Origin: Lithodes maja
Taxonomy: Eukaryota > Arthropoda > Malacostraca > Decapoda > Lithodidae
NCBI GenBank assembly: GCA_037953745.1
Contig: JBAKBP010007689.1
Span: 33,443 to 97,442, forward strand
Direction: 5' to 3'
DNA length: 64,000 bases
Positions 52,150-62,592 of the stretch are shown piece after piece (within the stretch, counting starts at the first letter, position 1; each line of letters starts with the position of its first letter). The position numbers were made by a program, and so were the translations under genes. The notes under the pieces were generated by a model that saw nothing but the letters and a program-made list of their open reading frames with translations, ran no database searches and was not told the origin of the DNA.

Positions 52150-53700
52150 ATGGCTACGGGTGGTGGAAGTGACGATATGGACCATCAGCATCCCTCTGGC
52201 CATAAAAGGAAGAACTGTTTGGATTCGCCCGACCGTGGTGCCCTTACGCAGTTGGGTGCAGGGGAGCCTTTGCAGTCTTCTGGGAAGCTCCTACGTGTGG
52301 ATAGGCCTAGTTCTGACAGAGGGCCGCCCCGAGTTAACCCTCAGCATGCTGCTACTGCGGATTTGGTATCGTACATCTTTACTACTGTTCCTCGTTCTCC
52401 TACTGCATTTCATAACCCTAGTGCTGTTAGTGCTGCCATCAATGAGTCTCCTTTTGGGAAATATGTCAAGGAGGGTGATATCCATATGGTTGGGCGTGGG
52501 GCGGCCTTATGTGTTGCCATAGAAAGGCAGTGGGTGCCCAAATTGCAGAACCCCCTTTCCCAGTGTACTGAACTTGGCAAGTGGAAAGTGAAGTGTAGGG
52601 AGTCGTTTTCCCCTGGTGATGAGAGGTATGAGTGGGGGAAAATTGGACCAGTGAGCTCCGCCATTAGTGATGAAGAATTATTGGAAAAATTGTCGGTTTT
52701 ACATGGGGGGTCAACCACCCTAGTGGATGTGAAGCGGATGTTACAGCGACCGAAGGAAGGTGGTGGAGGTGGGGGACTGGACCGGGCCACGGAGTCCAGT
52801 GCTCCTTCCGGTACTGATCGTGTGGCTTCCGCTACGGTGAGATTGAGGTTTCTGGGGCCTAGGCCTAACCGGATGCTATTAGGCCATGTGTCTTACCCTG
52901 TCGGCAGATTTGTCTTCCCCATGTTGAGGTGTTTTAACTGTCACTCATTCTGCCATGGTGCCTTGTCCTGTAAAAACAAAGTGAGGTGTGCGAGATGTGG
53001 GGGCTATCACCATATGAAGGCGGGGGAGGCCAGCTGTTCCAATGACCCTCGATGTTTATGCTGTGGTGGCCCTCATCGTGTGACAGCGAAGTCCTGCCCA
53101 GTGTACCGTCAGGCTTTTGATATCCATACACAGTATCGGGATGGTGATCTTGGCCTGTCTGATATGAATGTGAAGTTGATAGACCTCAATACTCAGGGCA
53201 GACAAAGTGAGGGCCCCTGCTCCGACCGCTGCAGTCACGCCGCCACCTCGGGTTCCAGCTCCCCCGAATACGCGGATGTCGAGGCCTGTCCAGGAGGGGA
53301 CTACGTATGCGGCGGTGACATCTCCCAATCGCTACGCCCTCTTGGAGGATGAACTGGTCGGGGTAGTCGATCCTGATGCCGGCAGGTTGGATGATGATGA
53401 GTGGGCGGAAGTACATCAGGGCTCCGTTCGTCCACTGCATGGCCGGTCCGGTTCACACCCCCAACCACGGTCGCCACGCCGCAAACCAGTACTGCCAGAA
53501 CGTTTTCTGCCAGGTAGAGGGGCGGCTCGTCATGCTAGGATCGACCTATTTGACCCTCCGGACCTTGCTACCCAATCTCCTCCCCGGGATCTCTCGCAAA
53601 CCTCTGCTGCACAGCCATGGCGTTTTGCACAGGTGCCCCCGCGAGGCGAAGCGGGGGCTGGGTCAGCTGCCTCCCGGTGCCCTGGACCTAGTCCGGATGA
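52150..53700 (+). pseudogene. LINE-F ORF1, gag-like, with three CCHC knuckles; frameshifted
   Basis: The open frame 52150-53352 starts MATGGGSDDMDHQHPSGHKR. It has an RRM-like middle (GRGAALCVAIERQWVPKLQN; VRLRFLGPRPNRMLLGHVSY) and zinc knuckles CFNCHSFCHGALSC, CARCGGYHHMKAGEASC and CLCCGGPHRVTAKSC. After about 53200 the natural continuation (TYAAVTSPNRYALLEDEL) lies in another frame (53207-54223), indicating a 1-nt frameshift. The RNA-binding nucleocapsid-like role is inferred from the family. Confidence 0.85.
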
Positions 53701-54223
53701 CTCATTCATGCGGCTGTTCACGGACTTCCTGGACCTCCTGCGTGACCTGCCGTTTAAGGATGCATGGCCTGAGTACTGTACTGCTGCATCGGAGCTCTTG
53801 GTGCGGACTGAGGTTTCGTCTTCATTGGAGGAGGCGGCAGTGGGGATTTCGAAGGCGTTGGTGCAGGCGGGTTCCCAGGCCTTCAGGAGGACTAGTCCCT
53901 CCACATCACCCCTACCTGCTGTTCCATGGTGGTCACCGGAGTGTGCTGCAGCGATCCAAGCTCGCCGTCGTGCATGGAGGGATTGGAGAAGTCACCCCTG
54001 TGCTGCGAAGAAGAGGACATATCGTCGGGCTGATGCTAGGTGCATGAAGATTTTGTTGGTGGCTCGGAGGCGTGCCTGGGGGTCCTTCTGCTCGTCCCTG
54101 AGGTTTACGGGCTCTTGTACGAGGGCGTGGCGATTTGTTAAATCAATGAATGGGATGCATGTGAATCTCTCGTGCCCCCTTCGGATTGATGGGCAGCTAG
54201 TCTCAGAGATGGTCAGGCGATAG
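53701..54223 (+). pseudogene. LINE-F post-endonuclease linker
   Basis: Encodes FMRLFTDFLDLLRDLPFKDA, VPWWSPECAAAIQARRRAWR and a basic region, the linker normally found between endonuclease and RT. It is joined directly to the ORF1 tail, showing that about 230 codons of endonuclease are absent. It ends at a TAG (54221) in this frame; RT continues in another frame. Confidence 0.78.
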
Positions 54224-54231
54224 CGGATTCA

Positions 54232-56829
54232 TTGGCGGCCTTCTTTGAAGAAAAGTTCGCTATTCCTGAACCTTTACCAGTGTCTGATCGCCTCGAGTCG
54301 TCCATCGCCCACTATACTGACTCGCCTACTGCTCTTGCCGCACCTTTCACCACCCAGGAGCTGGATGATGCATTATGCTCCCTCCCTCGGGGTAAGGCGT
54401 TGGGTCCGGATGAAGTGGCCTATGAGATGTTGCGCCACCTGCATTCAGGGGCCAGAGAGGTGCTGCTGGGAGTTTACAACGGTAGCTGGCAGGCAGGACT
54501 CTTCCCGCAATGTTGGAGGCATGCTCTCCTTCTCCCTTTCCTCAAGCCTGGTAAGGATCCGGCCCAGCCGTCATCAAGGAGAGGGATATGCTTATTATCG
54601 GCCGTCGGCAAGGTTATGGAAAAGTTGGTCAACATGCGTCTCTCTTGGTGGCTGGAAACGAGAGGACTCCTGGGCGACGCTCTCTGCGGCTTTAGACCTG
54701 GCCGTGGGACAATCGACGTACTGCTGCAGCTGGAGTACCACATCCACAACGCATACCGAAATAAGCAAGTCCTTCTGGTGGCGTTCATAGACGTTGAGGG
54801 GGCTTTTGATGCTGCGTCACACATGGGCATTGTATACAAGCTTGGTGCCATGGGATTCCGTGGAACGGTGCTTCGGTGGTTCTGCAGCTTCCTGAAGGGG
54901 CGATCCTTCTCAGTATCGGTCGGGGAGGCCAGGTCCCGTAAGGTCTCCACACACTGCGGCACCCCCCAGGGGTCGGGACTCAGCCCCCCCTTATACAATG
55001 CCCTGATGTCCGATTTCCCCAGCCCTGCCGACACATCCGTGCTGATTTATGCGGACGACATATCCTTGGTATGTGCGGCGGCCACCCTTCCGGAAGCCCA
55101 GGCCCGTCTTCAGGCTGCTATTGACGACTTGCTCCATTGGGCCTCAGAATGGGGTTTACGGTTGAATACACAGAAGAGCGCCGTAATGTGTTTTACTCAG
55201 AAAACTCGTCTTCCTGGCTTACCGAGGGTGTACATGGGGGGCAGCAGTCTGTTACCGTATCGCACTAGCCATGTGTTCCTGGGCCTCCGGTTGAATGGAC
55301 CGATCCTCACCTGGGGGGCCCATATTGATTATCTACGGGAGTCTTGCATGAAGCGACTGAACCTCATGAAGTGCATTGCACACACCAAGTGGGGTGCTTC
55401 TCGTGACGCCCTGCTTCAGTTTTATGAGGTTTTTATCCGGAGCAAGTTGAAATATGGATGTGTAGTATATGGGTCAGCCTCAGACACAGTGTTGGCGCGA
55501 TTGAATCCAATCCATAATGCGGCTCTCCGCATAGCGCTGGGGGCGCTCGGCTCGTCCCCCGTTGTTTCCCTGGAGGCAGAATCAGGGATCCTGCCCATGG
55601 TCTGGAGCCGGGCGATGGCTGATTGCAGTTGGATGTCCAGAGTAGCATGCATGCCTGAAGCCCATCCTCTAGTCAGATTATTGAGGTCGTCAGGGGTGGG
55701 GCTGGCCTCCCCGCTCTGGCCAGTAAAGCGCCGGTGCCCGTTCCTGGTTCGTGGACTCAAGACTTACAGCCTTCTCGGAATTGCCCCTCCGAGCCCGATG
55801 CCGGTACCTTCTGTCTCCCCAGTGCCGCCCTGGGTTTGTCTCTCCGGGTTGGTACGCCACACATTCCATCGCAGCTTTAAGAAGTCAGAATGTGCGGTCA
55901 TGGCACAGGGGTACTTTCGGGAGCTGTCAGCCACACGCTACATTGGATTCTCCTCTGTCTTCACCGATGGATCCTTCGTCCCCCCGGCTTCTTCGACAGC
56001 TGCAGTCTACTACGAGGAGCTCGCACTGTGCCAGACTTGGCGGCTCTCCGGGTATCATCACATCCTGACAGCGGAGCTTTTTGCCATATATAAAGCACTT
56101 CTCTTCATTAGCGTCCACTTGTCCAGTCAGCAGGTGGTCGTCTACTCTGACTCCCAGTCTTCTCTTCGCCTGCTGCAGTCTCATCGCCCTGCGTCGCATG
56201 CCTCCCTTGTCTTCAAGATACAGTCGCTGCTTCTTCACCTCTCCAACTCACCATGGCCTGTGCATTTACAATGGATTCCGTCTCACTGCGGGATCAGGGG
56301 GAACCACATAGCGGACAGGGGCGCGGCCACGGCTCACTCATTGACATCCTGTGAGAGTTTGGACGCTGATCTGCGGTCCCATCAGATGGTGGTTCATCGG
56401 GCATGTATGGATCGATGGAACGCCACCCTCCGATGTTCGTTACCAGCCACTACCCTCGGCGCATATCGGGTAGACTCGTCTCCCCAACCCTGGGCGAGAA
56501 ACAAGCTCCGCAGTCTGGACGTGACCCTGGTCAGGCTACGCATCGGCCATACCACGCTCTCTGGCCACCTCCGGTGGTTGGGTATCCTGGGTAGTGATGC
56601 ATGCCGGTGGTGTGGTCAGCCGGAGACTATTGAGCACTATGTGTTGAGATGTCCTCGCTTCTACATGGAGCGGTCTATCCTCGCTGGCCGCCTTCGACTC
56701 CTCGGCATCACCTCGCTATCCCTGCCAACGATCCTCGGAGGCCGGGGGGTCCCTGAGGGGATGAGACGTGCCATGATTCTCCGCTTCTGCAGCTTCCTCA
56801 CAGCGACTGGGCGCCTGACGCGCTTGTAG
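54232..56829 (+). pseudogene. LINE-F reverse transcriptase and RNase H, 865 codons open
   Basis: RT: LPRGKALGPDEVAYEMLRHL, RRGICLLSAVGKVMEKLVNM, GFRPGRGTIDVLLQLEYHIH, FIDVEGAFDAASHMGIVYKL, CGTPQGSGLSPPLYNALMSD and VLIYADDISLVCAA (YADD). RNase H: VFTDGSFVPPASSTAAVYYE, LTAELFAIYKALLF, VVYSDSQSSLRLL and IPSHCGIRGNHIADRGAA, with the expected D-E-D-D residues. The C-terminal knuckle is CRWCGQPETIEHYVLRCP. The domains look intact, but no start is usable without the upstream frames, so this copy probably cannot act in cis. Confidence 0.85.
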
Positions 56830-57194
56830 TCGATGGCCTCTCCGCGCCTACGAAGGAAGGGCTGGAGCGGGCGCTGTGACGTGCTCGAGTGGCCCTGTAA
56901 CTCCAACAACAACACCTAGACTCTTTTACAAAGAACGCATATATGCTTACCTTGGCCTTGTGCTCATAATAAATATGATTTAGGCTTTCCTTATTACTAC
57001 ATCCCATATGTAACTCTGTAACTCACTGCCATAACCTATTACTTATAGCCCTACACTCGCAAATACACACCGCCTCAGCAACAACATTCACTGGAGTGTT
57101 GGGGCTTGTATACCTGTCTACAGTTAGCAAAAATAAAGAGATATTATATCTACACCGAAGCCATTAGGCCTATAGCCTACCTTCAGCAACAACA

Positions 57195-57395
57195 CTCCAA
57201 AACAACCACAACCAAAATGGTCACACTCCTAAATGGTCACATCCAAAACGTCCACACACCTTACATTAACGACCACAACCAAAACGATCACACTCCTAAA
57301 TAACTACAACCAAAACAGCCACACTCCTAAACGGCCACACTCCTTACGTCAACAGCCACACCCAAGATGGTCATACTCCTAAACGGCCATATTAG
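57195..57395. repeat. Degenerate minisatellite, (AACCAAAAYGGTCACACTCCTAAA)-like
   Basis: Loose repeats of GGTCACACTCCTAAA and CCACAACCAAAA at 25-50-bp intervals. No coding function. Confidence 0.6.
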
Positions 57396-58027
57396 CACAT
57401 GCTCCACCTCCCTAAAGTTGACCCTGCTCATGTGGAGGTTCAGGTGAGTGAAACCCCTGAGTGGAAGAGGCTTCAGAATAAACCATGTGATCCATGACTG
57501 AAGCACGTCTTACGATCATGTCGAGAACCACTTAGGGTGGACTGAGTAGCAACCTGGAGGTGGATTCACCAACGGTTGTACGATCCGAAAACTCCCTTAC
57601 CGTTCCCTTACGTCTCAACGCTGTTATTCACGAAGCGTCGTAGCGGCCATATTTGATCGTAGGAAGCCCCTTTAACCCATGTCTAGCGGGGGGGGTTTTG
57701 GGCTCATTTGGGCATATTCAGGCCCTCCTGAATGATCAATCAAGTATCTGCATGAAAAGAAATGTATTCAGCAAAAAACTAGGTGCTAAAAGCTTCAAAA
57801 TGAGACCAGAACGAGCTACGTAGCACTCGTGGTTCTCTTGCAGAGGTGCCACGAACATGGGAGTTTAGCGTATAGCGGTATATTTTTCCCAGCTATGCTC
57901 ACTACTGGCTACACTGCCGGCCTCTCGAGAACACAGGGAACATGAGTTAATGGGCGGCGGTAAGCCCTGGGAGTCGGCTGTCTGGCCCGCTGTGCTCCCA
58001 GCCATTTGCACTCGTTTTTAACCCTTT
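57396..58027. other. No gene recognised; possible weak TTAA element
   Basis: TTAACCCATGT at 57672 and, inverted, ACATGAGTTAA ending at 57950 might bound a decayed TTAA element, but the match is short. Otherwise no feature. Confidence 0.3.
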
Positions 58028-58177
58028 AACCTAACAAGTGCGCATGGGGGTAATTGAAAACGTCCCCCTGTGCTGACGTATTTGAGGTGTTTCCGTCACT
58101 AAAATATTCATTGTACCATTAATAGCATTAATAATTATCCATATGCGCCTATTATGGGTTGATTATAAAGGTATTAA

Positions 58178-58659
58178 CCCTTCAAACCCGGTTGGTACAC
58201 ACGTGTACCATTTTTTTTTGGCCCCAGGAACCCGGGTGGTACTACATTGTACCATTGCTTGAAAGCCTGTGAGCTTCGTGGTGCGAGGCGTCGGTTCCGA
58301 CGCATGTAAACAACAGCCGGCTGGACCGACGCTCCGCATCTCCGGCCACAAGAAGGAGAGCGTCGCTTGTTCGTGTGTGCCTGTATGTTGTTGTTCAGTA
58401 TCGAAAAGTGGTGTAAAGTGGCTGGTTTGGCCATAAAGTTATCTCCAATGAAATCATCATCACAGCTCACCCAGTTGACTTAGAGAGCTCTACTTAAGGC
58501 CATTTTACAGGTAAATAACACAGCTACGCTTGGGGATGCGCGGGAATGCGGGAAGCAGTCTGATTAACGAATATACGGTAGCCTTAGCCTAGACGTTTTT
58601 CGGCCAAAACACCCGGATTTCGAGGAATATATATATAATATATAGCCGGGGTCGGAGGG
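58178..58659 (+). mobile_element. piggyBac-type MITE, copy D (482 bp)
   Basis: TTAA at 58174-58177 and 58660-58663. The left end CCCTTCAAACCCGG and the palindrome GGTACACACGTGTACC match copy B, and the right end CCCTCCGACCCCGG on the reverse strand matches too. The minus-strand frame beginning MSCDDDFIGDNFMAK at 58470 is again present. Confidence 0.88.
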
Positions 58660-58663
58660 TTAA

Positions 58664-59143
58664 CCTGAAACAACAATAAAACGAGTGAAAACAGCGTTTG
58701 GATGGTCAAAATCGGAGATATAGCCCGCGAGTTGTATAATGTATGGGTGAGGCAAACTGCTTTCCCGCCAATTTCCCCCAAGGCCACTGAGACACAGTCG
58801 ATCGATACTCTCTCTCTCTCTCTTGCACTCGCTTGCCATCAGTGATGACAACACCCTGCTTGCAACTCGCTAATGTTAGCACGAAAATATACCTCAGAAT
58901 AAGGGAATAATAGGGAAAATAGGTGATAACTGAAGGAGAGGAGGAAAGTGGGGAAGGAGGGGAGGTAGAGGACTGAGATTTTGCATGGCCCATGGGCCAA
59001 AAAAAAATAAAAAAATAAAAAAATAAAATTTTTTTTTTTTTTTTTTTTCGATGTTAAAAGTTGATTTTTTATTTTATTTACTCTCAAGAGTCTTCCCGCA
59101 GTCCGCCGGGGGAACTCTTAAGAGTCTCCCCGCAGCTCCCGGG
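58664..59143. mobile_element. Second TTAA MITE family, diverged partial copy
   Basis: The right border is CTCCCGGG|TTAA (59144-59147). The interior GGGAAAATAGGTGATAA and purine-rich GGGGAAGGAGGGGAGG match the MITE at 32213-32853. The left terminus is not clear; MITE D may have inserted near it, in which case the element could begin at about 58028 (TTAACCTAACAAGTGCGC). It includes a (TC)n run at 58807-58822 and A/T homopolymers at 58999-59048. Confidence 0.55.
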
Positions 59144-59529
59144 TTAAAAGCCTTAATAATGCTCCTAAAGGCGCGGTTACACATGCCCGAATTTTTGCCA
59201 CCCAAGCAACTTTTGTCACTGCTACGGGCAACTTTTCTGAGACCCCAAAAAAGTGGTTACACATGCAGGAAGAGAGTTGCTCGTAGCACTATCTCCCGTA
59301 GCCTACACTCTTTCGTTTTCACTTCGAAATTAATTGGTTTTAATTCGGCCGTTTTAGCTTCCCGTCACGCTATTAATACATCACAATCCCTATGATAAAG
59401 CTGAGCATATATAAAAACCAAGGTATGTATCACTATATTGCTCGCCATTACATAAAACAAGCGACATGAATTCGCGTCTGTCGGTAAAAGTGCAATTCAG
59501 TTGAAACAGCAGCACGCTCATGATTGGCT

Positions 59530-60776
59530 ATCTTATTATTACCCTGATCATTTATTTATCATCTGTATTGTTCCTTATTTATTATTACCCTGATCATTTA
59601 TTTATCATCTGTTTTGTTCCTTATTTATTATTACCCTGATCATTTATTTATCATCTGTATTGTTCCTTATTTATTATTACCCTGGTCATTTATTTATCAT
59701 CTGTATTGTTCCTTATTTATCATTACCCTGATCATTTATTTATCATCTGTATTGTTCCTTATTTATTATTACCCTGATCATTTATTTATCATCTGTATTG
59801 TTCCTTATTTATTATTACCCTGATAATTTATTTATCATCTGTATTGTTCCTTATTTATTATTACCCTGATCATTTATTTATCATCTGTATTGTTCCTTAT
59901 TTATTATTACCCTGATCATTTATTTATCATCTGTATTGTTCCTTATTTATTATTACCCTGATCATTTATTTATCATCTGTATTGTTCCTTATTTATTATT
60001 ACCCTGATCATTTATTTATCATCTGTATTGTTCCTTATTTATTATTACCCTGATCATTTATTTATCATCTGTATTGTTCCTTATTTATTATTACCCTGAT
60101 CATTTATTTATCATCTGTATTGTTCCTTATTTATTATTACCCTGATCATTTATTTATCATCTGTATTGTTCCTTATTTATTATTACCCTGATCATTTATT
60201 TATCATCTGTATTGTTCCTTATTTATTATTACCCTGATCATTTATTTATCATCTGTATTGTTCCTTATTTATTATTACCCTGATCATTTATTTATCATCT
60301 GTATTGTTCCTTATTTATTATTACCCTGATCATTTATTTATCATCTGTATTGTTCCTTATTTATTATTACCCTGATCATTTATTTATCATCTGTATTGTT
60401 CCTTATTTATTATTACCCTGATCATTTATTTATCATCTGTATTGTTCCTTATTTATTATTACCCTGATCATTTATTTATCATCTGTATTGTTCCTTATTT
60501 ATTATTACCCTGATCATTTATTTATCATCTGTATTGTTCCTTATTTATTATTACCCTGATCATTTATTTATCATCTGTATTGTTCCTTATTTATTATTAC
60601 CCTGATCATTTATTTATCATCTGTATTGTTCCTTATTTATTATTACCCTGATCATTTATTTATCATCTGTATTGTTCCTTATTTATTATTACCCTGATCA
60701 TTTATTTATCATCTGTATTGTTCCTTATTTATTATTACCCTGATCATTTATTTATCATCTGTATTGTTCCCTATTT
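59530..60776. repeat. 46-bp minisatellite, ~27 copies
   Basis: Period 46 bp, with TTCCTTATTTATTATTACCC followed by TGATCATTTATTTATCATCT and GTATTG. Units at the left edge carry single-base variants (GTTTTG, CTGGTC, TCATTACCC, TGATAATTT), while the following ~20 units look identical. Because 46 is not divisible by 3, any frame rotates through all three phases, so the open frame there is not a gene. Confidence 0.96.
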
Positions 60777-60864
60777 ATTCATTAACTAGATATGTTTTAA
60801 GTAATTTTAATGATTAGGCCTACTTAATAAATTACAGTACTATCCGAATCTAAAGAGCTCTTAA

Positions 60865-61302
60865 CCCGTGGAGCCCCGGCTAGTTTTGTAATGTTTGCGC
60901 ACCAGAACCCGGCCGGTTTTCAAAAAATGGTTTTATTCCAGAAACAATAGCGAATGGGTTAGGAATGAAGGAAAAACCACGAAAAACCGCTCAAAAAGCT
61001 TAAAAAATGGTCCTACAGAGCCCCCGAAAACGGATTTTATAAGAGTAAAAAATTGAAGGCAATTATCCCAAAAAACCAGGTTATTGCGCGCTCGCGCGCA
61101 CGCACGTGGACTTTGAGAGTTTTCAACCATCGGCACGGTTGCGTGGGATACGTACACAGTTCCCATACAAATCTGAGCCCTCTTGCGTGGCTACACCTGA
61201 GGTTACGGTCGGCGCAATTAGGGGAAATTAGGGTGACGCGCCAGGCGAGTCTCTGGGGCTGTGCGTTACATACATCGCCGACGCGCGCTGGGGCTGTACG
61301 GG
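60865..61302. mobile_element. Third TTAA MITE (438 bp)
   Basis: TTAA at 60861-60864 and 61303-61306. The inverted ends are CCCGTGGAGCCCCGGC and, reversed, CCCGTACAGCCCCAGC (13 of 16). The CAGCCCCGG core resembles the piggyBac ends. The interior has a GCGCGCTCGCGCGCACGC purine/pyrimidine-alternating tract. No coding capacity. Confidence 0.7.
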
Positions 61303-61607
61303 TTAAAGAACACAGGAAACACAATAATAACATATATTATATCATAAAGTAAACACAAGCAAGATAAAGATATGATAAACCAAAGAAGTAAGCGAGAGAG
61401 AAGACTGGCTGGCCCGGGCTCACCCGGTTTAGCCAATCACAGGCCTTGCTTTACGTATTATACATTTAAAATAGGCAGTGACAGTATTTCTTTCCTTGCT
61501 TCTGTTTACTGTATTATATGTACGATTTTATGTGTTCCATGTGGTATTTTATAGCTCTTAAGGTTCGGATATCACCTGTCACATTATCATTAGAAGTATT
61601 AAAACTT

Positions 61608-61643
61608 ATTTATATTAATATAGGCCTAGCCTACTGTATATGG

Positions 61644-61699
<56 letters not shown>

Positions 61700-61722
61700 T
61701 AGGCCTAGCCTACTGTATATGG

Positions 61723-61760
<38 letters not shown>
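61608..61760. repeat. Duplicated (TA)n block
   Basis: The phrase ATATAGGCCTAGCCTACTGT followed by GGATTATATATA occurs twice (about 61617 and 61697), each leading into a long (TA)n run. Confidence 0.9.
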
Positions 61761-61761
<1 letters not shown>

Positions 61762-61799
61762 GCCTATTTAGGCTATAGGCTACATATGGAATATATGTC

Positions 61800-62558
61800 C
61801 ACGACATAGCCTATTAATTCACGCCAAACACTATTACCGTATACTGTACATGTAGGCTACTAAGTTATGTAAAGAGTAGCCTACTATTTAGCACGTCGCA
61901 TTAACCGAACCTATAATGCATAAATGCGGTATTTAATCAAGATTACAAAGCATTCAGAATACATAATTTGTAATACTGAAGGAAGTATTAGGCTAACCAT
62001 TGCAGTAACGAAGCTATTATTCATATTTAGTTATAACAAATCGTTTACTGTTGCAAATTATAATTGTAAGTTGATTATGATAACGGATATATGATACATT
62101 TAATCCCTTGAGAGAATATTCTTCCCATTCTTGCCTAAAGATATTGTAGGCTATTTGTACAAAATTGAAATTTCGCTTTCATACCGTAGCCTACTTCTTG
62201 ATTAAACCGTTTTCTCATCCCAATCTATTGAATATTATACTGTGATGACATATGAGGACCCTGGAGGACAAGAGGCGAATGCGCCAATACCTTACTTTCG
62301 AGTTATGAGTGTTTAAAGTCTGGAATAGGTGGCATACATAGAATATTACAGAATAGCATGTTATAATATACCATTAGAATCCTCTGGAAGAGACAAATTG
62401 ATAGAAAAAAAAAATAATAAAAAAAAAAAAATTAAAACAAAACAAAAATGCACAATAGATTTTTTTTTTTTTTCAACCTGTAGTAATTATTGTTCAATCT
62501 GCTTGAAATTTAATCCTGTATTAGATGTCCATGAAACTAAGATACTGTTAAATTTTCA
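61800..62558. other. No gene recognised inside the 4-kb TIR element
   Basis: AT-rich with A-rich (about 62404-62431) and T-rich (about 62460-62474) tracts. No transposase motif. Confidence 0.4.
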
Positions 62559-62592
62559 GCCAATGACACGCGCAAACGCGCGTGTCATTGGC
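62559..62592. repeat. Perfect hairpin, 15-bp stem, 4-nt loop
   Basis: GCCAATGACACGCGC, loop AAAC, then the exact reverse complement. The stem contains CCAAT and, at its closing end, ATTGG. Another GCTCATTGGC lies at about 62632. It could extrude as a cruciform. Confidence 0.92.

Larger units (their letters stand above)
51984..56911 (+). mobile_element. LINE-F, I-group LINE lacking its endonuclease
   Basis: Flanked by ACACCTAGAC at 51974-51983 and 56912-56921, so both ends are original. The 5' leader is about 165 bp, ORF1 about 52150-53700, ORF2 RT/RNase H to 56829, and the tail (CAA)n. No endonuclease motif (GDFN, SDH) appears between ORF1 and the RT-linker, unlike LINE-B. High GC (CpG-rich) coding distinguishes it from neighbouring AT-rich DNA. 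Confidence 0.85.

Noticed and set aside
56940..57000. Possible nebulin-repeat exon on the minus strand (HIYYEHKAK followed by a good donor GTAAGC)
   Set aside because: Too short, weak acceptor, and it does not match the LASP segment expected upstream of the 45412-45512 exon.
57672..57950. Fourth TTAA MITE
   Set aside because: Only about 7 bp of imperfect inverted end beyond TTAA; not enough.
59614..59823. Hydrophobic repetitive 69-codon frame resembling a membrane protein
   Set aside because: Pure translation of the 46-bp minisatellite; phase rotates every unit.
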